Positions 45,374 to 56,748 of a DNA stretch of 64,000 nucleotides are shown here, in pieces; position 1 is the first letter of the stretch; every line of letters starts with the position of its first letter. The notes beneath the pieces were generated by a model. The model was not told where the DNA came from and searched no databases. It saw only the letters and a program-made list of their open reading frames with translations. The stretch is from positions 33,236,982 to 33,300,981 of the forward strand of contig OY979718.1 in the NCBI GenBank assembly GCA_963855995.1. The letters are read 5' to 3'. The position numbers and the translations under genes were made by a program. The DNA is from Muricea muricata. Its lineage: Eukaryota; Cnidaria; Anthozoa; Malacalcyonacea; Plexauridae.

Positions 45374-46762
45374 ATGGAGGGCGAAACCTCGGGCGAAAAA
45401 AGTTTGTTTTCCCAATTTTCATGCCGAAGTGACATCGACATTGACAAATTAATCGAAGAGAAAGATTCCAAATCAACGAAGAGTTGAAACTAAAACATGC
45501 AGTGAAAATTATAAGAGAGCGTTAAAAAAGGCTTGCAAACAGAATTTGAAAATCTTAGCAAGACGGAGCTCAATGATTCACTAAAATCCTTTTACGCAAA
45601 TGAACGAAAAAAAAAGACAGGCAATTCAAAAAGACTCTATAAACTCAATACGTTGTGGAATTGCGAGATGTCTTATGGCTCAAAAAGAAGTGGACAGTGG
45701 TCAACGACACTGCTTTCAGTTCGTCAAATCGGACTTTTTCAGCTCCGTTGGTTGAGTTAAAAAGAGTTGGCTAAAGTAAACCATCATCCTGAAATCACTA
45801 AAGACGACTTGGGGGAACTGTATTCGTCCTTCGATTTGAGCACACCGAAGGGGCTGCAGCAGAAATGTTTATTTTTTTAACATTATGTTTCATCTGGTAA
45901 GACGAGGACGAGAAAATTTACGACAAAAAACAAAAACTACGTTCGCATTCGCCACTGATTCACAACAGAGAAAATATGCTTACCAAGCGGTTGATGAGCT
46001 GGATAAAAATCACCGTGAAAACGATGACCCTCGCGACTCAACGACGGATGGGCGGATGTATGAAAAGCCAGGTCCACTTTGTCCAGTCAAGTCCTTTGAA
46101 AAGTACCTTTCCAAACTACACCCACAACAGCAATCCCTTTGCCTTTGGCAGAGACAGCAATGGAAAATACTGAGAGCTGGTATTGCAATGCTCCACTCGG
46201 CAAAAATACTTTGGGAGACTTGATGAAAAGTATTTCGAGAGAAGCTAATTTGTCTCAGATATATACAAATCATAGCATAAGAGCGACTGCCGTGACTGTA
46301 CTAGCCTATTTCTACGTCGTGGCCAGGCATATAATGAGGGTGTCAGGGCATAAATCGGAATCTAGTATAAGAAGCTATGCCCGACGTCTCTCAGAAAGCA
46401 AGCAAAGGGAAATTTCTACCACCCTTGCTGAAGCGTGCAGATTTTCTAATTGCTCTGACAAACCAGACGCAGCGAATTCTCCAGATTTGGCATTAACATC
46501 CAGCCAGTTCGAAGACGCTCTAGATACGATATCCAGCTCTCGATTGCCACGACTATCATTGCCAGGATCACCCCTCGTTCATGCATCACAATCAAATTCC
46601 TTGGAAAGTTTGACATTTGCGAGTGGAGCATTCAATAACTGCAATATTACGTTCAATTTCAATTACACAGAGAATAATACATGGATTAGAAATACCAGAT
46701 TTATTTCTCGTGTTGAACATGATATTTCTCACTCGTTCGCGCAAATTCTGTTTATTATATAA
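45374..46762 (+). pseudogene. Crypton-type tyrosine recombinase (DUF3504), frameshifted
   Basis: The frame starts MEGETSGEKSLFSQFSC and IDIDKLIEEKDSKSTKS, then hits a TGA (about 45485). It continues in other frames: ENLSKTELNDSLKSFYA (45543 on), NHHPEITKDDLGELY (about 45779), the catalytic Arg block FHLVRRGRENLR (45888), AVDELDKNHRENDDP, CPVKSFEKYLSKLHP, HxxR box NHSIRATAVTVL (46268), and RVSGHKSESSIRSYARR (46337), which carries the His and the Tyr nucleophile region. The tail FNNCNITFNF is typical of this family. At least three frame changes and stops inactivate it. Crypton elements insert through a tyrosine recombinase; the DUF3504 domain has also been recruited into animal genes such as QRICH1 and ZMYM members. 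Confidence 0.85.
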
Positions 46763-46789
46763 ACTACATGTTTTCCACCACTATAAAAT

Positions 46790-47370
46790 GTCCAGAAGCT
46801 ATGACTGATGATTGTTTGAAAAGCGATAATTTCCACATGTGAAATTATCATAAACAAGACGCTTGTTAAGCGTTTACTCGAGCTAAAGCGCTTCGTCACA
46901 CTCTGCTTGTGATGCGGCATGTTTACTTATATTAAAAGGTGACTGAGTTATTATCTTTACGATAAGCATATTAAAATATATATTGAACCAATATCGGCTA
47001 ACTATGCTGGCTAGCGGCGTAACTAGCGTCAATATATTTCATATATAATCCGTCGGCGTTAATTTTGTTACTCAGAATCTAACTTGGGTCTCGAGCACGC
47101 TGTTGTCGATATTTACAGCTGTGCTAAATATCAAATCATATAGCATATCGTATTCAGCCCATTCACATCAAGATTTCGACACTGAGGTCTTTTTCAGTAC
47201 ATAATTAATACTGTTAGGGCAACATATTCTCCCGTATAACTCGATCGCGATAGAAGTAAGTTTGATAGTGTAGATACATGTGATGGTGTATATTTGTATA
47301 AACTAGACGAGTAGACAAATTAAAGTATGCGTATGTCAGGTCGGTTACTGTAGTTTTGCGCGGCGTTTGA
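46790..47370. other. No gene; palindromic repeat patch
   Basis: GATAATTTCCACATGTGAAATTATC (46825-46849) is a near-perfect palindrome followed by the TTTACTCGAGCTAAAGCG family copy. Nothing else was recognised to about 47370. Confidence 0.5.
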
Positions 47371-47700
47371 AAGCGTATATATATACAGCCATTTTGTTTG
47401 GATCGAGTACGCGTAGAAGCAAATATACAATGATAATGATCGAGTGCGCGTGTTAAAACGCACGTTTACAATCACAATACAGCGCAGCTGCCACTTGCCA
47501 GACCAGTCGTGATAAATGTGTATGGTCATTTAGTTTTGATCAGGTACGCCTAGAAAGCGTATATACAGCCATTTTGCTTGGATCAAGTATGCATCAGCGT
47601 AGCGCCGTTTTGTTTGGATCCGGAGTAGGCATAGAAGCATATATACATCTTGCCATTTGCCTAACCCGTCGTGGTCAAGGACAGGAAGTCGAATGAGATG
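47371..47700. repeat. Degenerate tandem repeats
   Basis: Units with GCGTATATATACAGCCATTTTG and TTGGATCGAGTACGCGTAGAAGC-like sequence, here given as close variants, recur about every 160-190 bp, twice or three times. Confidence 0.55.
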
Positions 47701-47709
47701 ATAAACTGA

Positions 47710-47854
47710 CAGGGTTGCCAGATTTCTTGAATAATTAAGCCAAACCATCATTAGTGCTGTCAAAAAAACAAAGAAAACAAAAGGCAAATACAATGAAAAA
47801 CAAAGAGCATTGTTAAAAGTTTGGCTAATTTATTCATGCAATCTGGCAACCCTG
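47710..47854. mobile_element. hAT-like MITE with perfect 8-bp TSD
   Basis: CAGGGTTGCCAGATT at the left is inverted at the right (AATCTGGCAACCCTG), and TAATTAAGCCAAAC pairs with GTTTGGCTAATTTA. TAAACTGA flanks both ends exactly (47702-47709, 47855-47862). It is 145 bp and non-coding. Confidence 0.88.
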
Positions 47855-47994
47855 TAAACTGATGTGACTGAAGAGCAGCCAATCAGATAAGCTTAAGCCT
47901 GAAAGACTTGCCACGATTAGTCAAAATGTAGAGTGACCGCGCGGGAGAATACGTCTAGTGCGAAAAAAAAAACAGCGAAATTATGACTCTCGCT

Positions 47995-48035
47995 TTAGCT
48001 CGAGTAATAATCTCACATGTGAGATTATCAGTTTC
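47995..48035. repeat. TTTAGCTCGAGTAA / CTCACATGTGAG palindrome
   Basis: ATAATCTCACATGTGAGATTAT is a perfect palindrome adjoining another TTTAGCTCGAGTAA core, the third in the window. Confidence 0.7.
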
Positions 48036-48194
48036 ATCAGTGCCCGAAATCCTTATAAAGCACTGTACTTCATATAATAAAAGTAATTTATTTTAAATTA
48101 AATTCAGAACTTGTTTACTCTGCAAAGTTTATTTTGTATCATTTTGTTCAATAAAAACACTTAAATGATTGAAGTCGCTAAGTTGTTGGCTAGG

Positions 48195-48400
48195 TCTAGA
48201 ATTACATTAAAGTACATTGTCCATTGGCTAGAGAGGAGGAATTTCTTCCGGTGTCTGTAGGCAGGCAATAGCTCATTTCTAGAGTTAAGAGAGCTGAGTT
48301 CTGGACGGTATATGATTATAAATTTCTCGTGCAGGCATAGGTTGCATCGTTTAGTGAGGTTTGAGTACCTCTTACATTTTTTAGTGATTTTCCATTTGAT
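48195..48400 (-). pseudogene. Retrotransposon ORF C-terminal relic
   Basis: The minus strand reads KITKKCKRYSNLTKRCNLCL followed by HEKFIIIYRPELSSLNSRNE and YRHRKKFLL. A CxxC-bearing tail with a final RHR-K motif is typical of the end of GIY-YIG-type retroelement polyproteins in invertebrates. Upstream it quickly decays; no RT remains. Confidence 0.6.
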
Positions 48401-50125
48401 CGAATAATCAACAGCCCAGAGTATTTTGTGTATTTCTATCGCGTGGATACCCCTGGCCCCTGCCTACAAGTCTACAACAAGTTGCTCGACAATGCCATCA
48501 CCAAAGTTTATAAGAAAGCTCCAGCGAACACCGCACGCAAAATACTGTAATTTCCGAACAGAAGAAAATAGCTAAGAACCTCGGCCCCATGCAGTGAAAT
48601 ATATTTCACCTTTTGCAACTGACGTTTGCGCATAATATAATTGTTATATTATATTTTTATACATATTCTTTTTGTCATTTGTTATTTTTGACGCTGTGAA
48701 TCGAACAACAAAATGTAAGAGTTGAAGTAAGAAATAATGAGGCCCTTCTAGGGCAAATTTTCTTCAAGTTAGCACTATCGTTAGCTATAGCGACAGCACC
48801 ATAAACCATAGTCAATACTGTCATATTCATAGATAACGAGGAAACAATTTTAAAATGTCGAAAGAGACATAGGATTGTTTTCAAGAGGCGAAACATGGCA
48901 CATCTTGAAAATCAGGCGGGCAAAATCCACACCTTGCCCGCCAGGCCCTCAGTATATATGAACAGAAATTTTACATGTAAAGTATAACTAAATATGGCAC
49001 AGACGCATAGTAGATGCAAAATTGGGTCAACTCTGTGTGTTTTTTTAACAAAATTGTATTGTTAAAAATACACGTATAGACGAGCCTTGGACTTATCTTT
49101 GAATGGTTCTTGTTGGCTTTATAGTAAACTTGATAATATGGATGTATTGGATGTATCTCCTCACCGCGATATGTTTTTCGTCGCCTGGTCGCCGCAATGC
49201 AGTTGACATTTGTTTACAAATTTTGCCGTCGCTTGCAGTAGTTCATTCTATATATTTCCACAGATGTTTCGCAGTAATACGAATCCAAACTCTCAATAAT
49301 AAATGCGTCGTTTGGTATCAATTATCGTATACAGATTGCACAATTTGGAAATTTGGCCCCCCAAAACTTGGCCCCCCCAGGCCATATTTCCTAGGAAATT
49401 TGCCCCCCCCCCCAATACAAACATAGATCTTCAACAGTTTTGTGCATGGGAAATGCATTGTAAAGGTATCAATTTCCTGAATATGTATCATTCACCGCAA
49501 GTACACTGCTATACAAACAATTTGTGGTAGATTTTGAGATATTCAAAATGTTATTTTTAACAAGAACTTTACGAGCACGAACAGTTTATACAATGGTGAC
49601 AATAGTTTACCAATCATTACCTCTAGGTGTATGCCCAACAAATACGACTAACGAACAGAAAGTACGGCAAAAATATTCTGTTATTGATATGTTCAGACGA
49701 ATATGGTAAAGAAAAAAACCCATCGACTAATTCCAACTTCACGCGTGTTTGTAATTACACGATCGCGCACATCACGAACAAGAATATACGAAACGGAACG
49801 GAGCTTCAAAACAATTTGGCATTAAATTTTGCAAATTAGTGATTGCAAAATAATTAATGTTCCTAACGGGAGGATCTAAGATGTAATTTATGTTATAAAC
49901 ACATGAAAATGAAGACAAACGTGCACTCAAATATCATATTAAACAATGAATGGTTTTATAAACTCACAATAAGTGAAAAACACGTATGGTATTATGACTA
50001 ATCACAAAAACATTCCACCAAAACACAATTGAAAACAAAGCGCAATAGATATATAATGACTTGATGAGCATTCCGCAAACACAAAAGCGCAAAAGGAAGG
50101 AATGATAATTGCTAATCAGCTTCGA
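48401..50125. other. No gene; one C/G-rich repeat
   Basis: Frames at 48675-48896, 49103-49426 and 49627-49839 show no domain. The only feature seen is the GGCCCCCC/CCTAGG repeat at 49354-49420. Confidence 0.4.
49354..49420. repeat. C-run repeat with CATATTTCCTAGGAAATTTG core
   Basis: Runs of seven to ten C alternate with AATTTGG/CCATATTTCCTAGGAAATTT. The inverse-strand version occurs at 54515-54640. Confidence 0.65.
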
Positions 50126-50134
50126 TATATAAAA
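50126..50134 (+). promoter_or_regulatory. TATA box upstream of the integrase gene
   Basis: TATATAAAA lies 53 bp before the ATG at 50187, a plausible core promoter for the element-encoded gene. Confidence 0.35.
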
Positions 50135-50186
50135 GTTGCAGCTAACAATACTTGTAAGTTTTGTAAGCGGTTCAGTAAAGCGCAAC

Positions 50187-52345
50187 ATGGAGAACGAGTA
50201 CGAAACAATCTTAAATTATGTCACTAGAGGAGACTATCCAGCTGGAGCAACTAAACAACAGAAAAGAGCTATAAGGCGTAAAGTTGAGGCAAGAAATGGT
50301 AACAGCATTAATACTAACAGTAACAAATTTGTGGCAAAAGACGGGGTGCTGAATTATGTGGACTGCAGACCGGACGGACTTGGCTTACGAGCACGAAGAG
50401 TTGTGCGGATAGAGGAAAAAACTAAAATACTTCGAGATTGTCACGAAGCTGAGACTGGTGGAGGGCACTTCAAGCGCGATAAAACATACGGAAAAATTTC
50501 GGAGCGTTTTTACTGGAATGGCATGATGAATGATGTGAAGCAATTCGTATCATCCTGTGATGTCTGTCAGCGTGTTGATGGTAAACTTGGAAAGCAACAT
50601 GCCGAGCTTCATCCCATACCTGTGACAGATGTGTGGAAACAAGAGAGTAGATATAGAGGCATTTGATTGACTACCATAGTCTTATCCATTTCACAATTAG
50701 ACAACGAGGACGAGTTGTCTATGAGCGCATAGTCAACGAGTTGTCTAATTGTTTTAATATGCACTGCTACCTTAACAAAAATACAAGTCATTTAACTTTT
50801 TATCTCTGATTTCACTAAAACAATTAGGTTGTTCGCTCTTGATTTCTATGCGGTGATAGCTGGTTTAGTTTTATGAACTAAAACATCCTATATTTTTCAT
50901 GAAAACAGCTTGGTATCGATTTAATTGGACCCCTAAAAACAAGCAAGCAAGGTAACAGCTACATCGCCACTATGACACATTACTTTTCTAAATGGCCAGA
51001 AGCACAAGCAATCCCAAACAAGAGTGCAAAATGAGTATCCGAGTTTTTGTTCAGAATGATCCTACGTTACGGATGTATGGATATCGTAATAAGAGACCAA
51101 TGAAGAGAATTTGTTAAGCAGGTATTTAAACGTGTGCCTAACATGATTGTAAATGTTTTTGTTCAAATGCTTATATTATCAGAGCCTGATTCAGTTCTTT
51201 TTTATCACAGGTGAACAAAAAACTCTTCATCCTAACTGGCGTTGACCACCGTATAACAAGTGCATATCATCCACAAACTAATGGACTAACGGAAAGGTTC
51301 AACCAGACTTTAGAAAAGTAAGATTTAAAAAATAAGTAAAATTTAATTCAATTCAACAAGCCTTGCCTAACTTTATAGCTATTTATGTTCATGAAAGAAT
51401 TTGAGATTGAGGATATTGTCCACTAAACGCAGAAATTCATTAAACGTAAACTTGTAAAATTTTTGTATTTATGCAGTTCCTAATGAGAGTCATCAACGAA
51501 GAGCAAGACAACTGGGAAGACAACATTGAAAGCGTCCTGTTTTGCTATCGGGCATCGAAAAATGATTCCACCAAGTTTTCCCCATTCTTTCTCGTGTATG
51601 GTCGTGAGCCAAGATTGCCAATTGAAATGAAAATTGAAGGAAGTGCCCCCTGCAACAACCATGGTTCTTCAGAAGTTTCGCTAGATGAAAAGACCCGACA
51701 GCTACTGAGGTTGAAGAAATCAGAAATCTTAAACTAGACCAATTTCACTAAATTTCTTTTGCAGATTCTCAAGGAAGGAGATCTAGTTCTGCTTAAAAAC
51801 ATGCGGAATGTTGACAGAAAAGGAGGGAAAATGGATACTCGCTGGACTGGTCCTTATAAGATAACAGCCTATCTGAAAAGGAAGATTTAGACTGTTGAAT
51901 GAAGAGACTGCGGGAAACATTTAGCGAATTCCATTAACAGCTCCCGCCTTAAAAAGTACATCACAAGGGAAGTTGAAGAAATTTCGACTGGAGAACAAAG
52001 AAAAGATGCACTAGAAAAAGGTATATACAAACATTATATATAGCGAGAGGGAGAGAGAGCGAAACAGGGTTAAACTACGATCACAAATCCATGTTATCTA
52101 TGTATTTATTACGAGTTTCTCTTTTTATTAGATGTTAGTGCTGATGAAAAAAGCAACGAATTGGTCAAGAGTTTGGGTTTGAAAAGAATTGATCGCGCTC
52201 GTATTTTGCAAAAAAGAATGGCTGATGTCAATGTCCTCAACGCGGCTCAGAAGCTAATAAAGAACAAGACGCCTGCTAAGGCGTTCACTCCGCCCGCCGA
52301 AACGAAAATGGGCACAAGGCCAGGTAGGGTTGTAACCAGAGAGTT
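50187..52345 (+). pseudogene. Ginger/KRBA2-type integrase (H2C2 finger plus DDE core), broken
   Basis: Reading starts MENEYETILNYVTRGDYP. A zinc-binding domain follows: HEAETGGGHFKRDKTY, FYWNGMMNDVK and CDVCQRVDG, giving HHCC ligands. Later blocks sit behind AG acceptors: LGIDLIGPLKTSKQGNSYIA (first Asp, 50914), VIRDQ-stop-REF (second Asp, about 51082), TSAYHPQTNGLTERFNQTL (catalytic Glu, about 51262), a block with WEDNIESVLFCYR and YGREPRLP (51477-51736), then a C-terminal DTRWTGPYKI block (about 51834) and GLKRIDRARILQKRMA (about 52173). Stops at 51028, 51097 and 51888 disable it. Intron-like interruptions argue for a DNA transposon or its domesticated relative, not a fresh Ty3 retroelement. 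The sequence at 53449-54075 seems to continue it. Confidence 0.78.
50672..50766. repeat. Small palindromic insertion in the integrase gene
   Basis: ACAATTAGACAACGAGGACG and CAACGAGTTGTCTAATTGT form an inverted pair inside an intron-like interruption. Confidence 0.6.
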
Positions 52346-52815
52346 CATTGGGGGTGGGGTACATTCACTTCTGCCCAACTAATTCCTTTTTAAATCAATT
52401 ATTATTAGGGTACCTTCCCAGGCATTTTAAAACATTGCTAGCACATCTTATGTAATCACTAAGATAACCAAAAATCAATGCCTGACTGACTTGCCAGGCA
52501 CTCTGCCCAGAGTCCTAGTATATAAGATTGCATTTTTTAGAACTTAATTTAAATTAAAAACTCTTGTAGTACATATATTAAACAAGATTCTTTTGTCATA
52601 ATATCACCAACATATAGCTGTTTTACCTTGCAAGTAAAGAAAATTTTACTAAAAGTCTATACAATACATCAATATATTAACCTGATAGCATCATTTAAAT
52701 CTTATTCTGTAGTACACTGCATGAAGTCTCCACGATATAATTTGTTGGGAACTTTAGACTAACATATGTATTTCTGGAATTGGAATGTAAAATGTCTCTT
52801 ACCTTTTATAATTAT
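52346..52815. other. No gene recognised
   Basis: AT-rich sequence between the integrase end and repeat R1. Confidence 0.4.
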
Positions 52816-53448
52816 ATGAGATCCCACAAGCAAATAAATCATTTTGCACGAAATATTAGCATCTCAACATAGGTAGAAATAGAAAACCAAGGAAAGAAAT
52901 CACAACGTGTTTACAATTAGGAAGAAATTTCCTAGACTCATTCCTTTATCATGGAATGGTGGAGTCTATTAGAATTTGCCGTTTTAAAACATTTCTGGAG
53001 CAATGTTTTGATAAAGAACCTTCCTGTCCCTTTTTGTTAACTATTACATGTTAAAAAAAGTGTTTTGTATTTCAGTAGAATTTGCGTTTGATTCTTGTGT
53101 AGAAATTTCTAAATTTCCTTAAAAGTAGGAATACACCAGATAATGACGGAAACACGCTCTCAAAACTTCACCGCGACACATCGCTGGAATTTGTCGTTTT
53201 AAAACATTTTGCATGAGAATCTTTGCACGTAAAACCTTCTTGCGGTTTAGATGTTCTAGCATACATGTTAAAATGCGTGTTTTGTTGACAAATTTCGCTA
53301 GAAATTGAGTTTAAACTCCGTGTTTAGGTCGGCTCATGCGGCTTGTGCCAGCGGTATCACCCATGAGCGCTGCACCGACTTCTGACACCGAAAAAAAAAA
53401 AAAAAAAACGAATTTAAAACTCCGACTCGCCTACGGCAGGCGGAGTAA
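52816..53448 (+). repeat. Dispersed repeat R1, copy inserted between integrase and protease parts
   Basis: It matches the 37305-37965 copy in order, ends in GACACCG, a poly-A run and ACTCCGACTCGCCTACGGCAGGCGGAGT. Protease coding sequence resumes directly after. Confidence 0.8.
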
Positions 53449-54075
53449 AAAGTTTCCGTTAGTAGATGGCATTCAAGATACCTTGCTGGCACAGACGACG
53501 TTTAATCGGTGCACAAGTGAAGGAGTTCAAATCCATCATACGGGGAAGATCCATTGGATAACTTCATCATCCATCGGCGGGCAGCAAGTCAAAGTATACG
53601 ATAGTTTATACGACGATCGGACCGAATCAACCGAAAAACAGTTGACCCAATGCTATTACAACCGTATTGACCACGCAGGCCAGCTGCACGTGAAGATGCC
53701 CGTAATCCAGCGACAGAAAGGATCCACTGATTGTGGGTTATTCGCTACTGCTTATGCCTACGAAATAGCCAGTAGAAACGGACATGCCTGCAACGAAATA
53801 GTTTTCGACCAGTCAGCCATGCAACATCACTTGGTGGAATGCCTTGAAAAAGAAGAAATCTTATCGTTTCCTCGTGCCTCACAAAAAGCGACAGCAGTAG
53901 GCGCTGAGAAACAATTAGTCATACAAACTCATTGTATTTGCCATTTACCCGAGTATGGTGAAATGGTCCAGTGCGATCTTTGTGATATATGGTATTAATT
54001 ACGCTGCACGAATTTGATCCAAGCTCCAGAAGAGAATGAAGATTGGCTGTGCGAGTCGTGCGTGCCTTTTTGCTA
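53449..54075 (+). pseudogene. ULP1-like cysteine protease plus PHD finger
   Basis: The frame reads FPLVDGIQDTLLAQ, then VQIHHTGKIHWIT (catalytic His in IHW), VKVYDSLYD (Asp), and QRQKGSTDCGLFATAYAYE (Gln and catalytic Cys), the order of C48/ULP1 SUMO-protease-like enzymes. A PHD finger starts with HCICHLPEYGEMVQCDLCDIWY, shown here in parts: CICH, CDLCDIWY. A TAA at 53998 interrupts it, and LRCTNLIQ...DWLCESCVPFC completes the zinc ligands in the same frame. Similar integrase-ULP1-PHD arrangements occur in cnidarian transposon-derived proteins. The premature stop and separated position suggest a dead copy. Confidence 0.78.
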
Positions 54076-54514
54076 AGTGTATAATATACTGTACTATTTT
54101 TATAAAATAAAATTGTTAATTGCTAAGCGTATCCCTTGCATATATTGTACTATTTTTATAAAATAAAATTGTTAATCATACGTGTATGTATTTGCGTATA
54201 AGTTAGTCGACACAGGAGATATTTTACTGCCTAAAAGATACAAACAAAGCTTCAATGTTTCAAGCGAAGTTAGCGGGCTCATAAGTTTCTGACGAAGCAC
54301 CTATAGCTTGAAACGCTGAAATTATGTTTGTCCATCTTTTATAGATTCATCGCGGACACCATAATGCCTAGTAATTATTTACTTGTAACAATCTAAAATT
54401 GTTTGATTTTGACTACTACTATATTTGTGTTTGAACTATACACTCAAAAAATCCATTGTATTTATTTGCATAGCCGATAATGTCCCAAATTTAGGAACCA
54501 TACATGTTTGTAAT
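54076..54514. other. No gene recognised
   Basis: Contains a duplicated TACTATTTTTATAAAATAAAATTGTTAAT near 54090 and 54148, and a CTGACGA...GAAAC string at 54289-54315 discussed under rejected items. Confidence 0.45.
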
Positions 54515-54640
54515 GGGGGGGGGGGCAAATTCCGAAAGGGGGGCCAAATTTCCTAGGAAATATGCCCCCCGGGGGGCATATTTACAAGGAAATTTGGCCC
54601 GGGGGGGACAAATTTCCGGGAGGGGGGGCAAATTTCCTGT
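54515..54640. repeat. G-run palindromic repeat
   Basis: Runs of six to twelve G alternate with CAAATTTCC and CCTAGGAAATATG; the central CCCCCCGGGGGG makes it foldback. It is the inverse of the 49354-49420 repeat. Confidence 0.7.
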
Positions 54641-54845
54641 GTCACCGTCAATACGACCCAAAAGCCAAGATTACAAAATTATTTTCTCTTCGACATTCAC
54701 ATTGCGGCGATGCATAATCTTTTGAAATCTCAGCTTGGTAAAAAATATTAACAACAGCTTTAAATAGAGCCATAACATACTAAACAGAACAAATTTTAAA
54801 AGATCGCGCATCGTTTATAAATACAAATGTCAGTGCTGTAATGCA

Positions 54846-55065
54846 TTGTATGTGGTGAAACTGTTTGTCATTTTCATAACTGCATTTCTGAACACATGGG
54901 TATTTCGGCCTTTACTGGTAAACCTCTCTCAAAACCTCCTTTCTCTAATATTCGTGATCATCATCAGGCTTCTGGTCATCCTATCTCTCCTGATGATTTC
55001 TCCGTTCTCTACACTTGTTCTTCATCCTTTGAAATCTTACTTCTATGCCTCTAACCTTGTATAAT
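54846..55065 (+). pseudogene. GIY-YIG-retroelement C-terminal relic (Penelope-like)
   Basis: Plus-strand reading gives SEHMGISAFTGKPLSKPPFS, then NIRDHHQASGHPISPDDFSV and SSSFEILLL. This is the region following the GIY-YIG catalytic core, with the HMGIS and SFEILLLE-like motifs of such elements. It is short, isolated and non-functional. Confidence 0.65.
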
Positions 55066-56559
55066 TGATATTATTGGCAATAATCATGTTATTGTTACGC
55101 ATTATCAACAAACTTGCCGTGTGTTTCACGCCGTAGTCAATTCTTGGCGCTTCTCTGTATTTTCCCAGGATTAATCTCTCTTTAAGAGTCTTGTCGCAGT
55201 CGTTTTCGTCTCAGCTCTCGCCTTTTTGGATGCCTCAAGTGTTTGCTACTCCTGATATTCCGCCATATTCTTGAGATCATAAATGACCACCCTTCGTTGG
55301 TTGTGAAAGTTGAGATACCACTTTTAGATGACGTCATGACATACCACTTTTACTACCTATCACAAGCAACGACTTTGAGCTTCGCTAATACGAAATTAGT
55401 AACCCTCGCTTCGGGGACAAATTCAGTTAGATTTCAATATATGACAATGGATAGAAATTTTTTGGCTATTTTTTGCGCGGATTGATAGCTTCAATATTTT
55501 ATAAATTAGACATGTTTTAAAAAATATATCACGGATATAACAATACTATCAATGGCTCTTATCGATATAGGTCAAAAAACGCATTGTCATATCCCTATGC
55601 AGAAAGCATACAATTATCTTTAATTAGCGTCTTGGAAATTTGAACGTCAAAACATTTTAGAACTTTCTAAAGTATTGTCTATATATTTATACGTATATCA
55701 AAAGCGCTTTGCTTACTAACCAGCCGCCGTACCATTATGTTCATCATATCAAACAGATTCATGAATCCTAAAATAAGAAAGCACGCATCACGGACCACAA
55801 TTATGCTCCTGTTTGTAAACAGTACACTTGCAAAAGCATTAATAATTATTACTATTTATTAGGAAACCGTTCAAACTTCGCCTGCACTGTGAAACGCTTG
55901 TCTGACCTAACCTTTGTATAAAAAATAATAACGAGATAAAAGGTTCAGAGTTCGAATACGGAATGCAAAACAAAGAGTTCGTGTTTCGGGGGATATGAGA
56001 TTATGAATTGTGCAGGCTGAGACGGATAATACGTCTTGTGCTTACCGACAGAATTGTTGAACAAATATTTTTCTGAACAATAGTTCGTCGAGTTCTCATA
56101 CTAATAGCTCTTCTCATTTTACATGATTTCAAATACGATTTAGAGCTAATAAGTAAAACTCGAACATATTTTTTTGCGTTTCCCTATCCCTTATTGTGTT
56201 TTACTGAGTGAGTTTTCTCTTATTCTTCACGGCCATTTCGAATAATTGAATAATAAACATCTGTCCGTATGTGGGCAATATACTACTTTCGGGCAGCCAA
56301 TCAGCGAAATCAAAACTTGTATAGTCGTTGAATGAACGCATAGAGGATACAATATTTATACATCAATCAGCGAGATGTATCAATTTTGTTCCAAACAATC
56401 AAATTAGTTTGTCAACATTTTAACGAACTTAAAAAATGGAGGAATCACGGTAGGGAATGATCAGAGGAACTGCTAGAGCTTGGGAAAATGAATTAGTCAA
56501 ATATTTTCGGAACGCTCCTCCTGCCGCGACTGTAAAAAACATGAAAATGCAATGAGACA
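55066..56559. other. No gene recognised
   Basis: AT-rich; one AACCCTCGCTTCGGGG patch at about 55400 resembles the GC hairpin centres of the palindromic repeats. Confidence 0.4.
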
Positions 56560-56748
56560 ATGGAGAAAATTCACAATCAGCCTGAACATAGACCTACACA
56601 GGCCACGACTTATAACTTTGTTATCCCTAAACGTAAAAATAATTTCCTGAAAAATAGTCTGAAACATAATGGGGCAGTGGCATGGAACTCACTTCCAATT
56701 GTACTGAAAAATTCAAGTTACCTAAAAATTTTCATAAATGGGCTATAG
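56560..56748 (+). pseudogene. LINE ORF C-terminal relic
   Basis: The frame reads TYNFVIPKRKNNFLKNSLKH followed by NGAVAWNSLP, the tail motif of CR1/L2-type LINE proteins (compare WNILPDDLR in the LINE at 9340-11190). It is a short 3' fragment. Confidence 0.65.

Noticed and set aside
54289-54315. CTGACGAAGC...GCTTGAAAC string resembling a hammerhead core
   Set aside because: Stem II leaves an extra U before GAAAC, and flanking stems do not pair. Probably a decayed element end.
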